Positions 35,215 to 49,200 are shown, numbered from the stretch's first letter. The stretch is 64,000 nt of DNA from Coprococcus sp. (GCA_017624085.1 JAGANU010000008.1:32988-96987); one strand, 5' to 3'. Made by a program: numbers and translations. Notes: generated by a model from the letters alone, not told the origin.

Positions 35215-36093
35215 ATGGAAACAACAGAAAGATATAAGTTAAACAAGGAACTTGCACAGATGCTTAAGGGCGGCGTTATTATGGACGTAACTACACCGGA
35301 GCAGGCAAAGATTGCAGAGGCTGCCGGTGCCTGTGCGGTTATGGCACTTGAAAGAATTCCTGCAGATATAAGGGCAGCAGGTGGTGTGTCACGTATGAGT
35401 GACCCTCAGATGATTAAGGGAATTCAGGATGCAGTATCAATACCTGTAATGGCAAAATGCCGTATTGGTCATTTTGCTGAGGCTCAGATTCTTCAGGCAA
35501 TCGAGATTGACTATATAGATGAAAGTGAAGTCCTCTCTCCTGCTGATGATGTATATCACATTGACAAGAGACAGTTTAAGGTTCCTTTCGTATGTGGTGC
35601 AAAGGATCTTGGTGAGGCGCTGAGAAGAATAAACGAAGGTGCTTCTATGATCAGAACAAAGGGCGAGCCAGGCACAGGAGATATCGTTCAGGCAGTAAGA
35701 CATATGAGAATGATGAACAGCCAGATTGCAGAGCTTGTAAGCCTTAGAGAAGATGAGCTCTACGAAGCAGCAAAGAAGCTTCAGGTTCCATATGACCTTG
35801 TACAGTATGTACATGAAAATCATCGTCTCCCGGTTGTAAACTTTGCAGCAGGCGGTGTTGCTACTCCTGCCGACGCTTCACTTATGATGCAGCTTGGAGC
35901 TGAAGGTGTATTTGTTGGTTCAGGAATATTTAAATCAGGAGATCCTGTAAAGCGTGCTGCCGCCATAGTTCAGGCTGTCACAAACTATAAGGATGCCGAC
36001 CTTGTTGCCCGTCTCTCAGAGGGACTTGGTGAAGCTATGGTAGGAATAAACGAACAGGAAATCGCGATTCTTATGGCCGAAAGGGGAAAGTAA
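35215..36093 (+). CDS. pdxS: Pyridoxal 5'-phosphate synthase, synthase subunit
   Basis: A 292-residue PdxS (Pdx1) barrel that builds PLP from ribose 5-phosphate, glyceraldehyde 3-phosphate and ammonia from PdxT. Conserved pieces include [17 protein letters not shown], the catalytic Lys in [26 protein letters not shown] and [21 protein letters not shown] precedes the ATG. It is followed after a single base by pdxT. Confidence 0.97.
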   Translation: METTERYKLNKELAQMLKGGVIMDVTTPEQAKIAEAAGACAVMALERIPADIRAAGGVSRMSDPQMIKGIQDAVSIPVMAKCRIGHFAEAQILQAIEIDYIDESEVLSPADDVYHIDKRQFKVPFVCGAKDLGEALRRINEGASMIRTKGEPGTGDIVQAVRHMRMMNSQIAELVSLREDELYEAAKKLQVPYDLVQYVHENHRLPVVNFAAGGVATPADASLMMQLGAEGVFVGSGIFKSGDPVKRAAAIVQAVTNYKDADLVARLSEGLGEAMVGINEQEIAILMAERGK

Positions 36094-36094
36094 T

Positions 36095-36655
36095 ATGCGA
36101 ATTGGTGTATTGGCAGTTCAGGGTGCATTTGCTGAACATGAGCAGATGCTTGATAAGCTGGGTGTAGACTACATAGAGCTTAGAAATGCGGATGACTTAA
36201 AAAACAGCTATGATGCGATCATTCTCCCGGGTGGAGAAAGCACAGTTCAGGGGAAGCTGCTGCGGGACAGTAATATGTTTGATACAATTAAATCACAGAT
36301 AGAAAACGGCATGCCTGTTCTGGCAACCTGTGCAGGGTTAATACTGCTTGCAAGTCAGCTGGAGGACGATGACACGGTTCATCTGGGAACCCTTCCTGTA
36401 ACAGTAAAGAGAAATGCATACGGCAGGCAGCTTGGAAGCTTTCACACAACATCCGAGCTTAAAGGAATCGGCGAGGTTCCTATGACCTTCATTCGTGCTC
36501 CATATGTAGCCGAAGCTGACTCAGACGTAGAGGTTCTTTCCAGAGTTGATGACAGAATTGTTGCTGTTAGATACGGAAATCAGTTTGCTTTGTCATTTCA
36601 CCCGGAGCTCGACAGTGATATGAGAATACACGAAGCATTCATTAAAAGCATATAA
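36095..36655 (+). CDS. pdxT: Pyridoxal 5'-phosphate synthase, glutaminase subunit
   Basis: A 186-residue glutaminase (Pdx2) of class I amidotransferase fold. LPGGEST near residue 46, nucleophile Cys in VLATCAGLILLA near residue 79, and the His/Glu pair in SFHPELD near the C-terminus form the catalytic set. It supplies ammonia to PdxS in the 12+12 complex. Cotranscribed with pdxS. Confidence 0.97.
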   Translation: MRIGVLAVQGAFAEHEQMLDKLGVDYIELRNADDLKNSYDAIILPGGESTVQGKLLRDSNMFDTIKSQIENGMPVLATCAGLILLASQLEDDDTVHLGTLPVTVKRNAYGRQLGSFHTTSELKGIGEVPMTFIRAPYVAEADSDVEVLSRVDDRIVAVRYGNQFALSFHPELDSDMRIHEAFIKSI

Positions 36656-36683
36656 TAACAGCTATACAGCATTAAAATGCATA

Positions 36684-36727
36684 CAAAAGGGATACGCTTT
36701 ATATCACATAAAACGTATCCCTTTTTG
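36684..36727 (+). terminator. Terminator after pdxT
   Basis: AAAAGGGATACG pairs with CGTATCCCTTTT around a 17-base loop, followed by TGTAAG. It ends pdxST and may also serve the converging CPBP protease gene. Confidence 0.87.
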
Positions 36728-36754
36728 TAAGTTTCACCAGGATAACCAACCTAT

Positions 36755-37636
36755 TTATATTTTTCTTACTACAGAGAAAGCCCCTACAACTGACACAATT
36801 AAAAACACAATAAATGCTTTACTTGAAAAAGCTGCTTTGTAAAAGCCCTGCTTTGTTTTATTGTCCATCACGTAGCTTCTTATCTTATTCCTTGATTTCA
36901 CAATAATAGCAAGACCAGCCAAGAAGAAAATTATAAATATAATATAGGTTATGAGGTTCTTAAGGTCAGGGAAAAATGTATCTGATATTAACGATACTCC
37001 CACACCCATAACAAGATTGTTTATTATATGCATTAAAATGCTACATTTTACAGAATACCTCATGGCAACATATGCAAGAACCATCCCCGCAAAAAATGCA
37101 AATACAGACTGAGTAAGATTTGTATGCATAAGGCCAAAAAGTACTGAGGATATAACAATTGTAAAGCATTCTCCATATTTTTTCAGACTTTTTAAAATAA
37201 AACCACGATATAGAAGTTCTTCTATTATCGGAGCTGCCAGGCACACATACAGACCCTCAACAACGGAGCCGGCACCTGCCAAAGACAATTCCCTGCCAAG
37301 CCTTAAAGTAAATCCGCATAAATTGAACAGCTTTTCCATAGATAAATTCAAAAGACTGAATGGGAGCTGAAGCATATAAAATACAAAAAAGCATAATACA
37401 AATGTCCCTACAGTAATCTTCCCATTTGTTTTTGTAATATCCTCAAGCGATATATCAATATACATCACTTTAAACATAATCAAGGATGCAATTATGCTGA
37501 CCAGTCTCCCTGCTGCCATATTTTCTATTGGCAGAATTTTTACCAGCTGTAATGACAAATCCATCATGACCATGCTTAAAAGGACTGCCCCGGATGCTTT
37601 TGATACACAGCTTTTCACCATATCGTTAAGCGTCAT
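36755..37636 (-). CDS. CPBP family intramembrane protease
   Basis: A 293-residue membrane protein with about seven or eight helices. The family motifs are present: EELLYRG at 139-145 (Glu-Glu and Arg), His171 in FGLMHTN and His203 in LMHIINN. CPBP glutamic proteases cleave CAAX proteins in eukaryotes and are immunity or peptide-processing factors in bacteria; the substrate here is unknown. GGAG precedes the ATG. No bacteriocin gene is adjacent. Confidence 0.88.
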   Translation of the reverse strand: MTLNDMVKSCVSKASGAVLLSMVMMDLSLQLVKILPIENMAAGRLVSIIASLIMFKVMYIDISLEDITKTNGKITVGTFVLCFFVFYMLQLPFSLLNLSMEKLFNLCGFTLRLGRELSLAGAGSVVEGLYVCLAAPIIEELLYRGFILKSLKKYGECFTIVISSVLFGLMHTNLTQSVFAFFAGMVLAYVAMRYSVKCSILMHIINNLVMGVGVSLISDTFFPDLKNLITYIIFIIFFLAGLAIIVKSRNKIRSYVMDNKTKQGFYKAAFSSKAFIVFLIVSVVGAFSVVRKI

Positions 37637-37725
37637 ATATTAACTTCACTCCATCTTCTATGTTGTCAATATCTTTCGATATATCCTGACACTGCATACT
37701 TTTCATGTTTATACATAAATTACTA

Positions 37726-40167
37726 TCATATTATTCCTCTTCTTCTAGCTTCCATAACTGCGCCTGTCTTGTCAGTAGCACCCAGCTTTCTGTATGTCTG
37801 CGTCAGATGATACTTTACATTTGCCTCACTCATATTAAGTCTTTCCGCTATCTTTGCCCTCGAAAGTCCTTCAGCCTGAAGCTTAAGAATGCTTATTGCT
37901 GTTTCACTGAGCAATACCTCCGACGCTCCTGCCTTTAGATATCCCGGATAGTGTCTTGTCATCTTCTCAGTTTCTTTTAATACAGTCCTGAAAAACGCTT
38001 TCTTCTGAGACTGATCTTTTTCATTGTTGTCACCGTCAGCATTCAAAGGCCATTCAAGACCTGTGAGTAGAGGATACACCGCCGCACCCTCTCTTGAAAT
38101 TACACGAACAAACTTATACTCGTGGGCCTTATCCAAAGCAGAAATAATTGTCTGTCTCCAGCTGTCATTGCCAGATCTATACTGAGTTATTGCCATAAGA
38201 ACCTTACACTCCATATCGATGTACGTTCTTTTCATCATGTCTGCATAGTAAAACAGCTCTGTAAGAAGCTCATAAGCTTTCTCATTTCTTCCATTTTGCA
38301 GGTACACTCTAACCTTAGTCAGATACTGAAACCTTTCAAGTATTCGAAACTCTATATTTTCATCAGGAGCATTAAGAAGCCAATCTGACACCTCTGACTT
38401 ATCCCCGCTGTACAGACAACATCTGACTTTAAATGCTTTTATATTTGGTATGAGCTGTGACATATTCTCACATATAGCCTTCTCCTCTATGCTTGTCAGA
38501 ATATCCATTGCCTCCTTTGGTTTTCCATTTTGCAAATGAAGCCATGACAGTATGCCATCAGCTACAAAACACTGCTCCAGCTTACCTGCAGCTTCAGCCT
38601 GCATTCGTCCCTTTGTCGCAAGGGTTGCAATCTCATAATTATCTCCACCCTTTTCAAGGAGACTCTCTGCAAGCCCAAGATTAACGACACTCTTCCCATA
38701 TTTTCCAAGCACTATCTCAATAAACCTTCCTACCTGCGCAATAATCTCATATTCGTTCTTTGTCCACTCGCAGAAATCCTTTCCTCCGTTCATCTGAGAA
38801 GGAAGATTGGAGGTAACCGAAAGCTCAGGCATCTTTATCTCTTTGTTAAACATCCTTGTATATGCAGCCTTTATAAGTGAAGGTACATCCCCACTTCCCC
38901 TGTGTGGAAGAGCGATGTCAAGATACACAAGTAAGCTTTTTGCAATCTTACGTTCACTTCCACGATGACATTCACAGTAGCTTTTGAGCTCATCGTACCA
39001 CCGTTCACTTTCCTCCGGATCCATCAGCAAAGACTTTAACATACTCATTCCACTCATAAGCTCAGGACTTTTCCTTATAACATTCTCCGGCAAAGCAAGG
39101 TAATACTTTTTTAAATCATTGTAAAAGCCGTTGTTTGGAGAACGTCTGGCATTGTCAACAAGTATGGCAACTATTCTTTCTGTCGCTTTAGCCTGCTCGT
39201 ACATCTCAAGAGCTTTCTTTATTTGCCCGTTTAATCTGAAGTAAAGCCCGGCATTCTCATAAAGATTATTCACTCGTTCCTTTTCGAACTTCTTTACAAG
39301 ACGTCTTCTCATTGACATAACCATCTCATCCCGGAGCATATATATACACGTTCCGTCTGCTCCTACTTTACTGGTAATAAAATTTCCAAGCCACTTGGCT
39401 CTCTCTATAAGAATCTCACTGTTGCTTCTTCCGGTTATCATCTCCGCCTGAGCTGCATTAAATTCTTCAACAACAGATATTTCCATAAGGAATTCCTGCA
39501 TTTCAATATCCCAGTTGTCATACACACTGTACTCCAGGTAGTCACACATCTGCTCAATAACCTTAACAGCAAGCAAATCCTACTGGCTGTCAGATATTGA
39601 ATCACCATATCCAAGCTCCCTATAAAGATCAGCGATTATTTTGAGTGCCAGAGGAAGTCCTGTGCTGTCATTGACAAGCCTGTCCTGCTGCGTCTCTGAA
39701 AAATTGATGCCACTGTCATGCATATATTTTTTTATTTCATCTGCACGAAACAGCAGTATCTTGCTATCTATAATATAGAATCCTTCATTAAATCTTGCAG
39801 CAGACAGCCAAGGAGGCACAGGAGATCTGCTAATAAGAATAACCCATACATCTTCCCGTTTTATAAGCTCTATTATCCTGTCTCTGGCCTCATCAACATC
39901 ACCCCAGGCTATTTCATGAATATTGTCCACAACAACTATCTGTCGTGTAGCTTCGCTATCAAAACTTAGGTCAGCAGAGGTAATATTTCCTGCATCCACT
40001 ATGGTGTATTTCTTATCTTTGAGATACCGTTTCACAAGTGTAGTTTTTCCTGTACCGGTTATTCCATATATATATGTGGTACAATTGACATCATCTGCTG
40101 ACTGAAGTATTCTCCATGGCTTTTTCGGTTTTATAAACACACTCTTTTCTGTATATTCGTAATCCAT
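37726..40167 (-). pseudogene. LuxR/MalT-type ATPase regulator interrupted by one in-frame TAG
   Basis: A single continuous reading frame of 814 codons apart from one TAG at 39580-39582. The 195-residue 5' part has a P-loop GITGTGKT at 35-42, Walker B RQIVVVDNIHEI and the WLSAARF/GLPLALKIIADLY signatures of STAND ATPases. The 3' part (from about codon 198) continues the winged-helix and TPR-like region (EQMCDYLEYSVYDNW) and ends with a LuxR helix-turn-helix (GLSRAKIAERLNMSEANVKYHLTQTYRKLG). In intact homologues the chain runs straight through this point, so this looks like a nonsense mutation, an assembly error or a genuine two-polypeptide split via the TTG at 39576. It lies downstream of the giant secreted protein on the same strand. 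Confidence 0.85.
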
Positions 40168-40200
40168 ACGGTCCTCCCATCATATGTCTTATCCTATCCA

Positions 40201-40243
40201 TTATTAAAAACAGCCGGAGTCTGTTATACAGACATCCGGCTGT
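40201..40243 (-). terminator. Terminator after the giant secreted protein gene
   Basis: ACAGCCGGA pairs with TCCGGCTGT, enclosing GTCTG/CAGAC, and on the minus strand is followed by TTTTTAATAA. It lies 45 bp beyond the stop codon and separates the giant from the interrupted regulator. Confidence 0.88.
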
Positions 40244-40288
40244 CATGTTATCTGCCTGTTTCCAGGAAACCTTGATCGAAGCTAACTA

Positions 40289-43200
40289 CTAATTTACAGT
40301 AATCTGTACCTGCTGCGTAACACCACTTATGGATATTACATATATGATACATTTACCCGATGCTTTGGCTTTCACTCTTCCATATGCATCAACCGTTGCA
40401 ACATTTGTATTTGTTGAATAGTAGACAATCTTAACTCCGTGATCTGCACCAATAAGCTTCTTGCTCTGTGCTGCCTTCGTAACAGATGGCTTTACCGATA
40501 CAGTCTGATTCACATTTAGTACATAAGCACTCTTAGGAACCGTAACCGTCTTAATGTTGGTATAGGTCTTGCTGTTTATTACGATATGGAACATCGTACT
40601 GGTCTGTATATAAGTCTTCTTGCCACCGGAATACTTGTATGCCTTAACTCTGATTTTTACTATATCATACTTGCTAAGTGGATTTCTACCCATTTTGCTT
40701 ATTGTTGTGGTCACATTGCTGCTTCCCTTTATGGTCTTTACGCAAGTAATATAATCAGGGCTCTTGTAGCAAGGCTGCATGTATACATCATATCCGTCTG
40801 CATTATTTACTTTGCCCCATGCAATCTTTATTGCACCTCCATAATACTTTGCACGGATATTTCGATTGATTCCTGCAGTATTCTGTGATGGAATCTGGGC
40901 GATAAACTTTGCACCTACTGTTATGTCCTTGTTAGCCGCAAATTTCTTTGTAGCCTGAGCTCCGGTTATGCTTCCTGTCCAGCCCTTAAGCTTACATCCC
41001 TTTGCTGCCTTTGCAGTGCATATAAGCACCGTTCCTTCCTTAATCTTCACACCGCTTGTAAGAACCTTTCCGGCATCTGTTTTAACAGATATCTGTCCGT
41101 TTACAGGCTTATTTATTGTAACCTTCACATATCTGAACTTGAAGCTTGCAGAAATCTTCATCTCCTTTGTAACAAGAAGCTTAATCTTTGTTCCTGTTTT
41201 GCCCTTTGCATCTGCGCCCCATGCTGACAGGTCGCAATGAGCTGCCGGAGTAGCAGTACAAATAATCGTTGTTCCTTCCTGAACAAGACTTCCATTTGTA
41301 ACTACCTTGCCCTGCGCTGTCTTAACGGTAATCTTTCCGTTTTGTACAGTAGCTATATTTACCTTGGCATATCTTGGCTTGAAGGCTGCACCTACAGTAA
41401 TCGCCTTACTTACCGTCAGTTCAAACTGAGTTTCTGTCTGTTCTGCCACATCCTCTGTCCAGCAGTCAAAGTCATAATAGATATCCGGCTCAGCAGTAAA
41501 TGTAATAACTGTTCCTTCATCTACAATATCTCCACTCTTAATTTCGCTTCCATCCTCCAAGGTAGCCTTAATGGAGCCGTGATCGGATTCAAGTATGTTA
41601 ACCGGATATACTCTTACAACATCTACTACAAAAGCTACATCCTTTGTAACATTTGAAACGCTTATCCTGTATGCTCCTGTTTGTATACCATCTTCAAGAA
41701 CCTCTTCAATGGTGTATACATTTTCAGCATCGTCAGAATCATAATAAATGCTGTCAGCAGCAGAAGCAGGATCTGCTGTATCATCTACTACAGGTGATAC
41801 GGATCTGATTCTCCAACCATCTGCCGGAGCAACCACTACGCCTGCATCTCCATTCTTTCGTACAATGTTCGATACCGGCTGTCCATTCTCATCCGTGAAG
41901 AGCACATTGTCCGGTGCCACATACATGTCTGATATTGTATATGCTGCCTCATCCTCAGCTACTGTGAGAATTCCATCACTGCTGTAGCTTCCCTCTTCCG
42001 GAATATAGAATCCGACCTTGTCGACTAGATTTGCATATACCTCAATATTGCTTGTTACATCTTCAAGAAGGATGCTGTTTGTAAATCCAAAGTCAGCTCC
42101 TGTCTCTGTCTTTATAACCTTTCCTCCTCTGATGTAGTTAACTGTCCAAGTGCCTATCATATAGTCATCCGATGGTGTGATATCAAAGCTTACATCCTTG
42201 CCACTACCAATTCTCACATTATTGTTAACTGCATTTATGGATGTGAATCCGGATGTATCTCCATCCTCACCAACATAACCAACCTTGATATCAATGTTGT
42301 CGTACTTTGGAGTTGTATCTGTATCCACGAACAGTACATCAACTACGAGTGTCGGTGATACGTATGCAAATACAGACATATCCTCTGTAACATCAGTAAG
42401 TGTGTATGAAAGCTCTGAGCTTTCAACCTTCTCACCGTTTACAAGCCAGTACTCGACTGTATTGTAAATATCCTCTGGAGTTACTGTAATGGTAGCTCCT
42501 TCGTGCCTCTTAACAGCTATCTCACCATCTACTATGTCAATATTCTCACCGGCACGTGCTGCCGCAAGCTTTGCTGTTCCCGTTCCCGCCAGTCCTACCT
42601 GAACCTTATAGGAAGGAATCTCTACAAATTTTACGTATACTGACATGTCATCATACAATATGTTTGCACTGTATGAGGTCTGCTCAAGCTGTGTGTCCTC
42701 TATCTTATTTGTACACTCAGGATCTGTATACCAGCCTTCAATCATTTGTCCATCAGCAGGAACTGCGGTAAACTCTACATCACCACCTGCATCAAGACTG
42801 TCGCCTGAGTTGATGTTTTGCTTCTTATCAATTCCGTATTTTGCCGTTACAGTTCCTAATGTATCATCGTTTGCGCCGAAGTTTATGGTAATCTTTATTT
42901 CCTTCTTTGCAAAGTGAGCTGTAACATTCATATCTGATGAAACTGCATCAATTGTCAGAACATCTCCGCCAAGCTCCTCTGCGGTATATTCCTTTGTTCC
43001 ATTCGGAGTTACTACTGTATAGCCTGTGCACTCCATATACTGATCAGGACTTGCTGTGAATACTAAAGTTCTGCCTCCGCGAACCTTTGCTTCTGTTCCA
43101 GTGAAATCAATACTCTCTGTTGTATTTGATGCACTTAAGCTTCCTGCACCATCAACACTCCATGTAATATTGTACTCAGGATTGTCAAATACAGCTCTTA

Positions 43201-46200
43201 CATCCGTTCTAACTCCGGTAGGAACCTTATATATAAGCTCCTTCTCTGTTGTTCCCTGAAGTATTCCATTTATCTTCCAGTCCGCAACTACATAACCATC
43301 TGCAGGTGCTGCAATGAAGGTTACATTTGCAGGACTACCTATCATGTCGCCTGACTCAAGCTTGATTCCTGAAGGTGTCATCACTGCACTTACATCACCT
43401 GTAGCATCAATATCAGGGCCAAATGTAAGAACATCACCTACAAGCTCAAGTCTTGCCATAACTGATACATTCATGGCCGTCTTGTCAATTGTAAGCTTTA
43501 ATGTATCATTTGTCTTCTTAGCTGTTGATACATTTACTGTTTCTGACTGGCTTGATACAACCTCTCCATCTATGAGCCATTCCTTTACGTTATAACCACT
43601 ATCCGGAGTTACCGTGAAGGTAATAACGGAGTCTCTGTATATTCCTGAAATAGTTGCACTCTTCTCAGCTGTTGAATCACTTACAGTATCACCTGTCTGA
43701 GCATATGCACTAAGTCCCTTTCTGTCTACAGTTGCGGCTATTTCACCGTGCATCTTTCCATTTGAAGGATTGGTCTGATCCTTCTCAATAATATCAAGCA
43801 GGTACTCGCAGCTGACTACAGGAACGATTGTCTTGTACTTAAATGCTACGTTTACATTTCCTGTAAATCCACCCTCCGGTGCAGGCCATGTAAATGTATA
43901 CTTCTCTGTCTCCTCGCCATCTACAGTCTCTACAAACTTATCATCGCTGTCCATATCTGCAGCTGACAGCTTGTAGGCTACAGCTCCATCATAGGTTACA
44001 ACTACATCATCTATCTCGTAGCCCTTCTTTACTGTTGTTGTAAATACAAGGCTGTCGCTGCTTGCGTATGCAATACATGTGCCATTTGTAATATCCTGCT
44101 GTCCTGCCTTTGCAGTTACTACAGTGCTGTTACCTGAGGTCCAGGTAATAATCGGCTGCTTATAGTAATTAACAACTACCTTTGTATCCTTACCAAGATA
44201 ATTCAGAACATATTTCTCTGAACCGTCTGAATTCTTCTCAGCCTCTACAATCTCGCCGTTAACCTCCCAATTTGCAATCTCATATCCCTTGTTAGGCTTT
44301 GCTGTAAACTCAATATCTGTTCCCTGAAGCTGCTTATCTCCTGATGTTAGAGCGTCAGATGATCCTGAAACTACTGCATTGACCGAGCCGGCCTCATCCT
44401 TATCAGGGATAAATACAAGCTTATATCTGTTTGGTGCTGTATATGTCACCGTGTAATCCAAATCAGATGTTACATTGTATATTGACATCTTCTTAAGGTC
44501 TGCTGAAACAGTGCCAACCATCTGACCGTCAGCTGCCGACCATCCGTCAATAAGGAATCCGGAAGGTACTGTAACCTCTACGGTGATATTGTCACCCTTC
44601 TTTACGTCATATCTTCCATTGCTTCCCTTGTCTATTGTTATTATCTGACCTGCTCTGTCTGCCTTTACAGAAACCTCAACTCCTGATGCAACAGTTGGCT
44701 GACCATCACTTCCAACAACAACCGGTGAAACTGACAATGAGAAATCATTTGTCTCTGCAAAATATGCAGTGACTATTGTATTCTCACTAATCTCCTTTGC
44801 ATCATAGAAAAGAGCTGTATATTCTGTCACCTCATCCTCAGCAAGGACAGTCTTCTCTACGCCATCCTCTCCTGTAACCGTCCAGTGATCAAGAGTGTAT
44901 CCTGCCTTTGGCTGTGCCTCTATTCTTACAGTCTGCTCAATATGGATATTTCCTCCTGAACCGAAGGCATTACCCTTCTCGCCATCTGTAATGTAATTTG
45001 CTGACACTGTACCATATTCAGCATTGTCTGAAATGTAGGTAAGTGAATGATATACAGGCTCGAAATTAACTACCGCTGCCACATCTTCTCCAAGTGACTC
45101 TATCTCAACCTGTGTATCACTGTAGGTGCCGTTGCCGGCTGTACTTCCCTGAGCATTTGTTACTGTCTTTCCATTGATAGTCCAGTTCTTCACCTTATAA
45201 CCCTTTGCAGGAGTTGCATAAAGAATTATCTGTGATTTCTCAGGAAGCTTCATGCCACTTTCAACCTCAAGACCATCATTTACATCGTCCTTGTTCTGCT
45301 TGTAATTAATTGATACTGAACCATGAGTGTTGGCAGTCTTTGCTGTTACGGTGTATACCTTTCCGGTAAGTGTGTACTGAGCAGACTGCATTCCGAGATT
45401 GTATCTCTCAGAAAGATATGCAATGTTGTCAGTATATGAGTTGTCTGAATTTCTAATGATAGCACTATTTATTACATATTCTCCCAGTATATTCGAAGCT
45501 TCTCCATCGGACTGAAGCTCATAATCCACATCTCTTACAGGTGTATACTGTCTATCCCAGGACTTGATACCTGTGATAACTGCATTTTCGCAGCTTCTGT
45601 CCGCATCATTTATTCCTTTTTCTGTATCTACGGCACTGATAATAAGCTTTGCCATAGAGACATATATTACCTCTTCAACTGTGCTTCCGGATCTGTCTGC
45701 CTTCAGCTTAAAGTTTCCGGTTTCCTTTGGTATGAATACAGAGCCGCTAATCGTATATGCATTTGAAGCGGCCTCCTCAAATAAGCGCTTTGCTGTGTTA
45801 TATTTGTATACTGTATAACTTACACCATTGGCCTCTGTAATATCTGTTGTCTTTCCGTCAGCACCATTTATCTCAGAGAGAACGAACTCAACCTCATCAC
45901 CGTAGCTTGCTTCACTGTCTACATCAAGACATATGGACTTTCTGTCACCTAAGATTGTATATACAGTCATTGTCTCTGAATTACTTGAGTTGTACAGTTC
46001 ATTTCCTTCAAATATAGAATAAATATTGTATGTTCCCTCACCCTTTGGAGTCCATGTAGCAACATAGCTTCCTGTAGCTGAATCATATGTTCCGGTCAGC
46101 AGCTCGTAATTTGGTCCGCTTACACTAAACTTTACAGGGCCATTGATTGCCTCGCCTGAAAGTGATGTTGGTTTACATGAAAGTCTGACAGTAGCTCCGT

Positions 46201-49200
46201 TATACAGTGTATCATCATCTGCTACAGTAACCTCTGATGAAGACTTAAGCATGGCATCCTTCAGTGATGACTTTTTCACAGTTGTGCCGTCACCAAGGGT
46301 GATCGAATATGAGTTGTTGATACTGCATTCACCACATTTTGCAGCATCTGTCAAATTCACGTAATAGAATACACTATCGCTGTCATCTGATGTTGCAAGC
46401 TGGTAAAACGTATGTGTATTTTCGGAATCTACCCACTTCTTCTTAATTACATTGTATACGTTCGAGCCTGAGGTATATGATACTGTTTCACCTGCAGCTA
46501 TCTCAGATGAAACAAGTGTATATGTTGTCTTTGTAAGCTCTGAGGAACCGCTATCATCTGAAGTGACACTTGTTACTACACTTGTATAGCCTGATTCTGA
46601 TATAGGAAGTGTGCTGCTTCCTATGCTTGATGCATCGAAGGTTGTGCCCTCCGAAATGCTTCCATCCTCATCTACACTTATTGTGGCCGTACACTCGTAG
46701 TAATTACCATCACTATCCTCCCACAGATAGTTTGTTCCGTCTGTGACAAGTACAAATGTATTGTCTGCACTATAGACTATAACCGGATTTACTTCATATA
46801 CAGTTTCCTGATGAGTCGTTTCAACTCCACCTGTAGCATGAACAATATCCTTATCATTTATTACCTTACCGCTGTCATCGTAGCAAAGTGATAACCCTGA
46901 CACACTGACCGCTTTATTTACACTGAGTGTTGCTGCTTTTGTATACAAAGTAATATCGTTGTAATAAACACGACATCTGTATTCAAATCCATCCATATCA
47001 TCACTTACGCCTATAAGCTTAAGTGTTGCTACGGTTCCGCCTCTCTTTACATTCTTCCATTCTCCGTCCTCGTGAACCTGCCAGCAATAGCCTACTGCTC
47101 TGGAGATTCCAGCCTCATCCTCATAGGAAGCGCCTGCCGAGAACTCTACTGTTCCTCCTGAATAGGTACTTGCATCCTCAGGGTGCTTTGTAATCTTGAA
47201 GTTTGCGCTATCCTGAAGAGTTGACGCTGTTGCTGAAGGGCTGTGTATACTCTTTGCACCGAGAGAATCCACTGAACGAACAGCAAATGAATATGTTCTA
47301 TTTGGAACAAGTCCCTTAACCGTATAATCCGTTACAGTATATGGAACAGTTGCCTTAAGGTTGTAATTACCCTTTGCATCTAATATGTACAGCTCATAGA
47401 AGGAAACCTGCTCTACCGAGTCCCATGTAAGACTGATACTGTTCTTTGTTGCATCCGTTACAGTGAGACCCATTGGCATATATGGAGGTCTTTCAACTCC
47501 TCTTACATCGTAACCAATTACCCAAACCGGATTTCCTGAGCTGTTAAGTCTTGCTGTATTTACAATGAGCTTCCAGTCAAATGTGTAATCGGAACAATCT
47601 CTCGGAACATTGTCAACTGTTCCGCTAAAGCTCATACCCTCTGAGCTTGAGGTTGTTGTTCCAAATCCGGCCTCCGTGTGTGATGTCACACCCGCCTTTG
47701 CATTGTTTCCAAGGAATCCGCCTCCGGCTCCTGCCTTCACGTTGATTTCAAGGCTGAATGACAAGGTGCTTGATTCCTCTGTTGTAACAGTGATTGTCTG
47801 TGTCTGGTCCGCACCCTGGCTGGCTGCAACGCCTGAATAGCTGCCCGGGAATGTGTATGCCGAGCTGCCATATACTGCACCACTGTATGTCTCAGGATAA
47901 CCAGGTGTGTTATAGAGAATATTATCTCTAACAGGCGAAAGTCCCCTTGTCTTCTCTGCTATCCTGTCATAGTCTTCCACATCCAGAATAGATGTTGATG
48001 AGCCAAGAGAAACAGGCATAATAAGCTTCTCCCACTCCTTCTCTTCCGGAATATATATATTATATACATAGTACATATACTTCAGACAGAACATAACTAC
48101 CTGGTCTGTTCCGCCACCTGCTGCATTGTAGCTTATTTCGTATTCTGTCGTACGGGTTGTCTCATATTCGTAGCTTGCTCCAAAGGCTACCTCCGCCTCA
48201 AACTCTGCGCTTCCGAAGAAAGAAGCCTCAGCTGAAGTATACACACCAACTGTCTGAGAAAATCCCGCCGATGTGGAGGAGGAGCTTCCTGTGCTTGTGG
48301 AATATGAGGTTCCTCCGTTATTTACATATCCATATGCCTCCTGCAAATCAGCAAAATATGGGCTTGCTTCAAGTACTGCATATACTTCAGGATTCGTGTA
48401 CACTACATACTTCTCATCAAACTCCATTATTACTGCATCGTTATCTATATCAGGAAGGGATAAAGATATAAATGTTCCGTACTGATCATTTCTAGGATTT
48501 GAAATTGCAATAACGCCTTCCTGGGAGCTGTATGCCTTACCATTTACAAGCGTAAATATAGCAATATCCATCCAATAATAATCTTTTGATGTGTTATAGT
48601 CTTCTACACCATTTCTAACTCCAACTACACATACAAAGCTTTCTCTGTAGTTATAGTCAGACGCATTTGTATCTACACTTCCTACCTTAACATCGCCAAT
48701 CCATACCTGACTCTTGTTTTTGTACTCAAGTTGACTCCTTGTTTTATTATACTGCTCTGTGCACAGACTGATTTCGCCAATCTGATCTCCAAGTCCATCT
48801 CTTATTGTGAAATCGTACACCTCTGCGCCAAAAAGAATGCTGTCCCCCGGTTTACCATTTGCCATACCATCAAGGTCCGCGCAGGCCATGGATATAGGTG
48901 CATGAACAGGTCTGTTATTATATCCCTGATTATTCTTATAGGATTCTGTAATCAGACAGCTGTTTCGTCCAAGATCCACCACATGATAATCCGAAATCCT
49001 ATATCCCTTTCCTCTAAGGTTCTTATATATGTAGAAATAGGCACCATCAGAAAACGGAGTGTACTTATTCATGTATGTGCCTTCATAGTAACCACCTACA
49101 ACGAGAGTGGTAACTGCAAGATCAGAGTCCGGCATTACAAAGTCACCAAAGGTACAGTTTGCCGCTGCCATACCACGTCCTTCCACACCAGGATTGGCAA

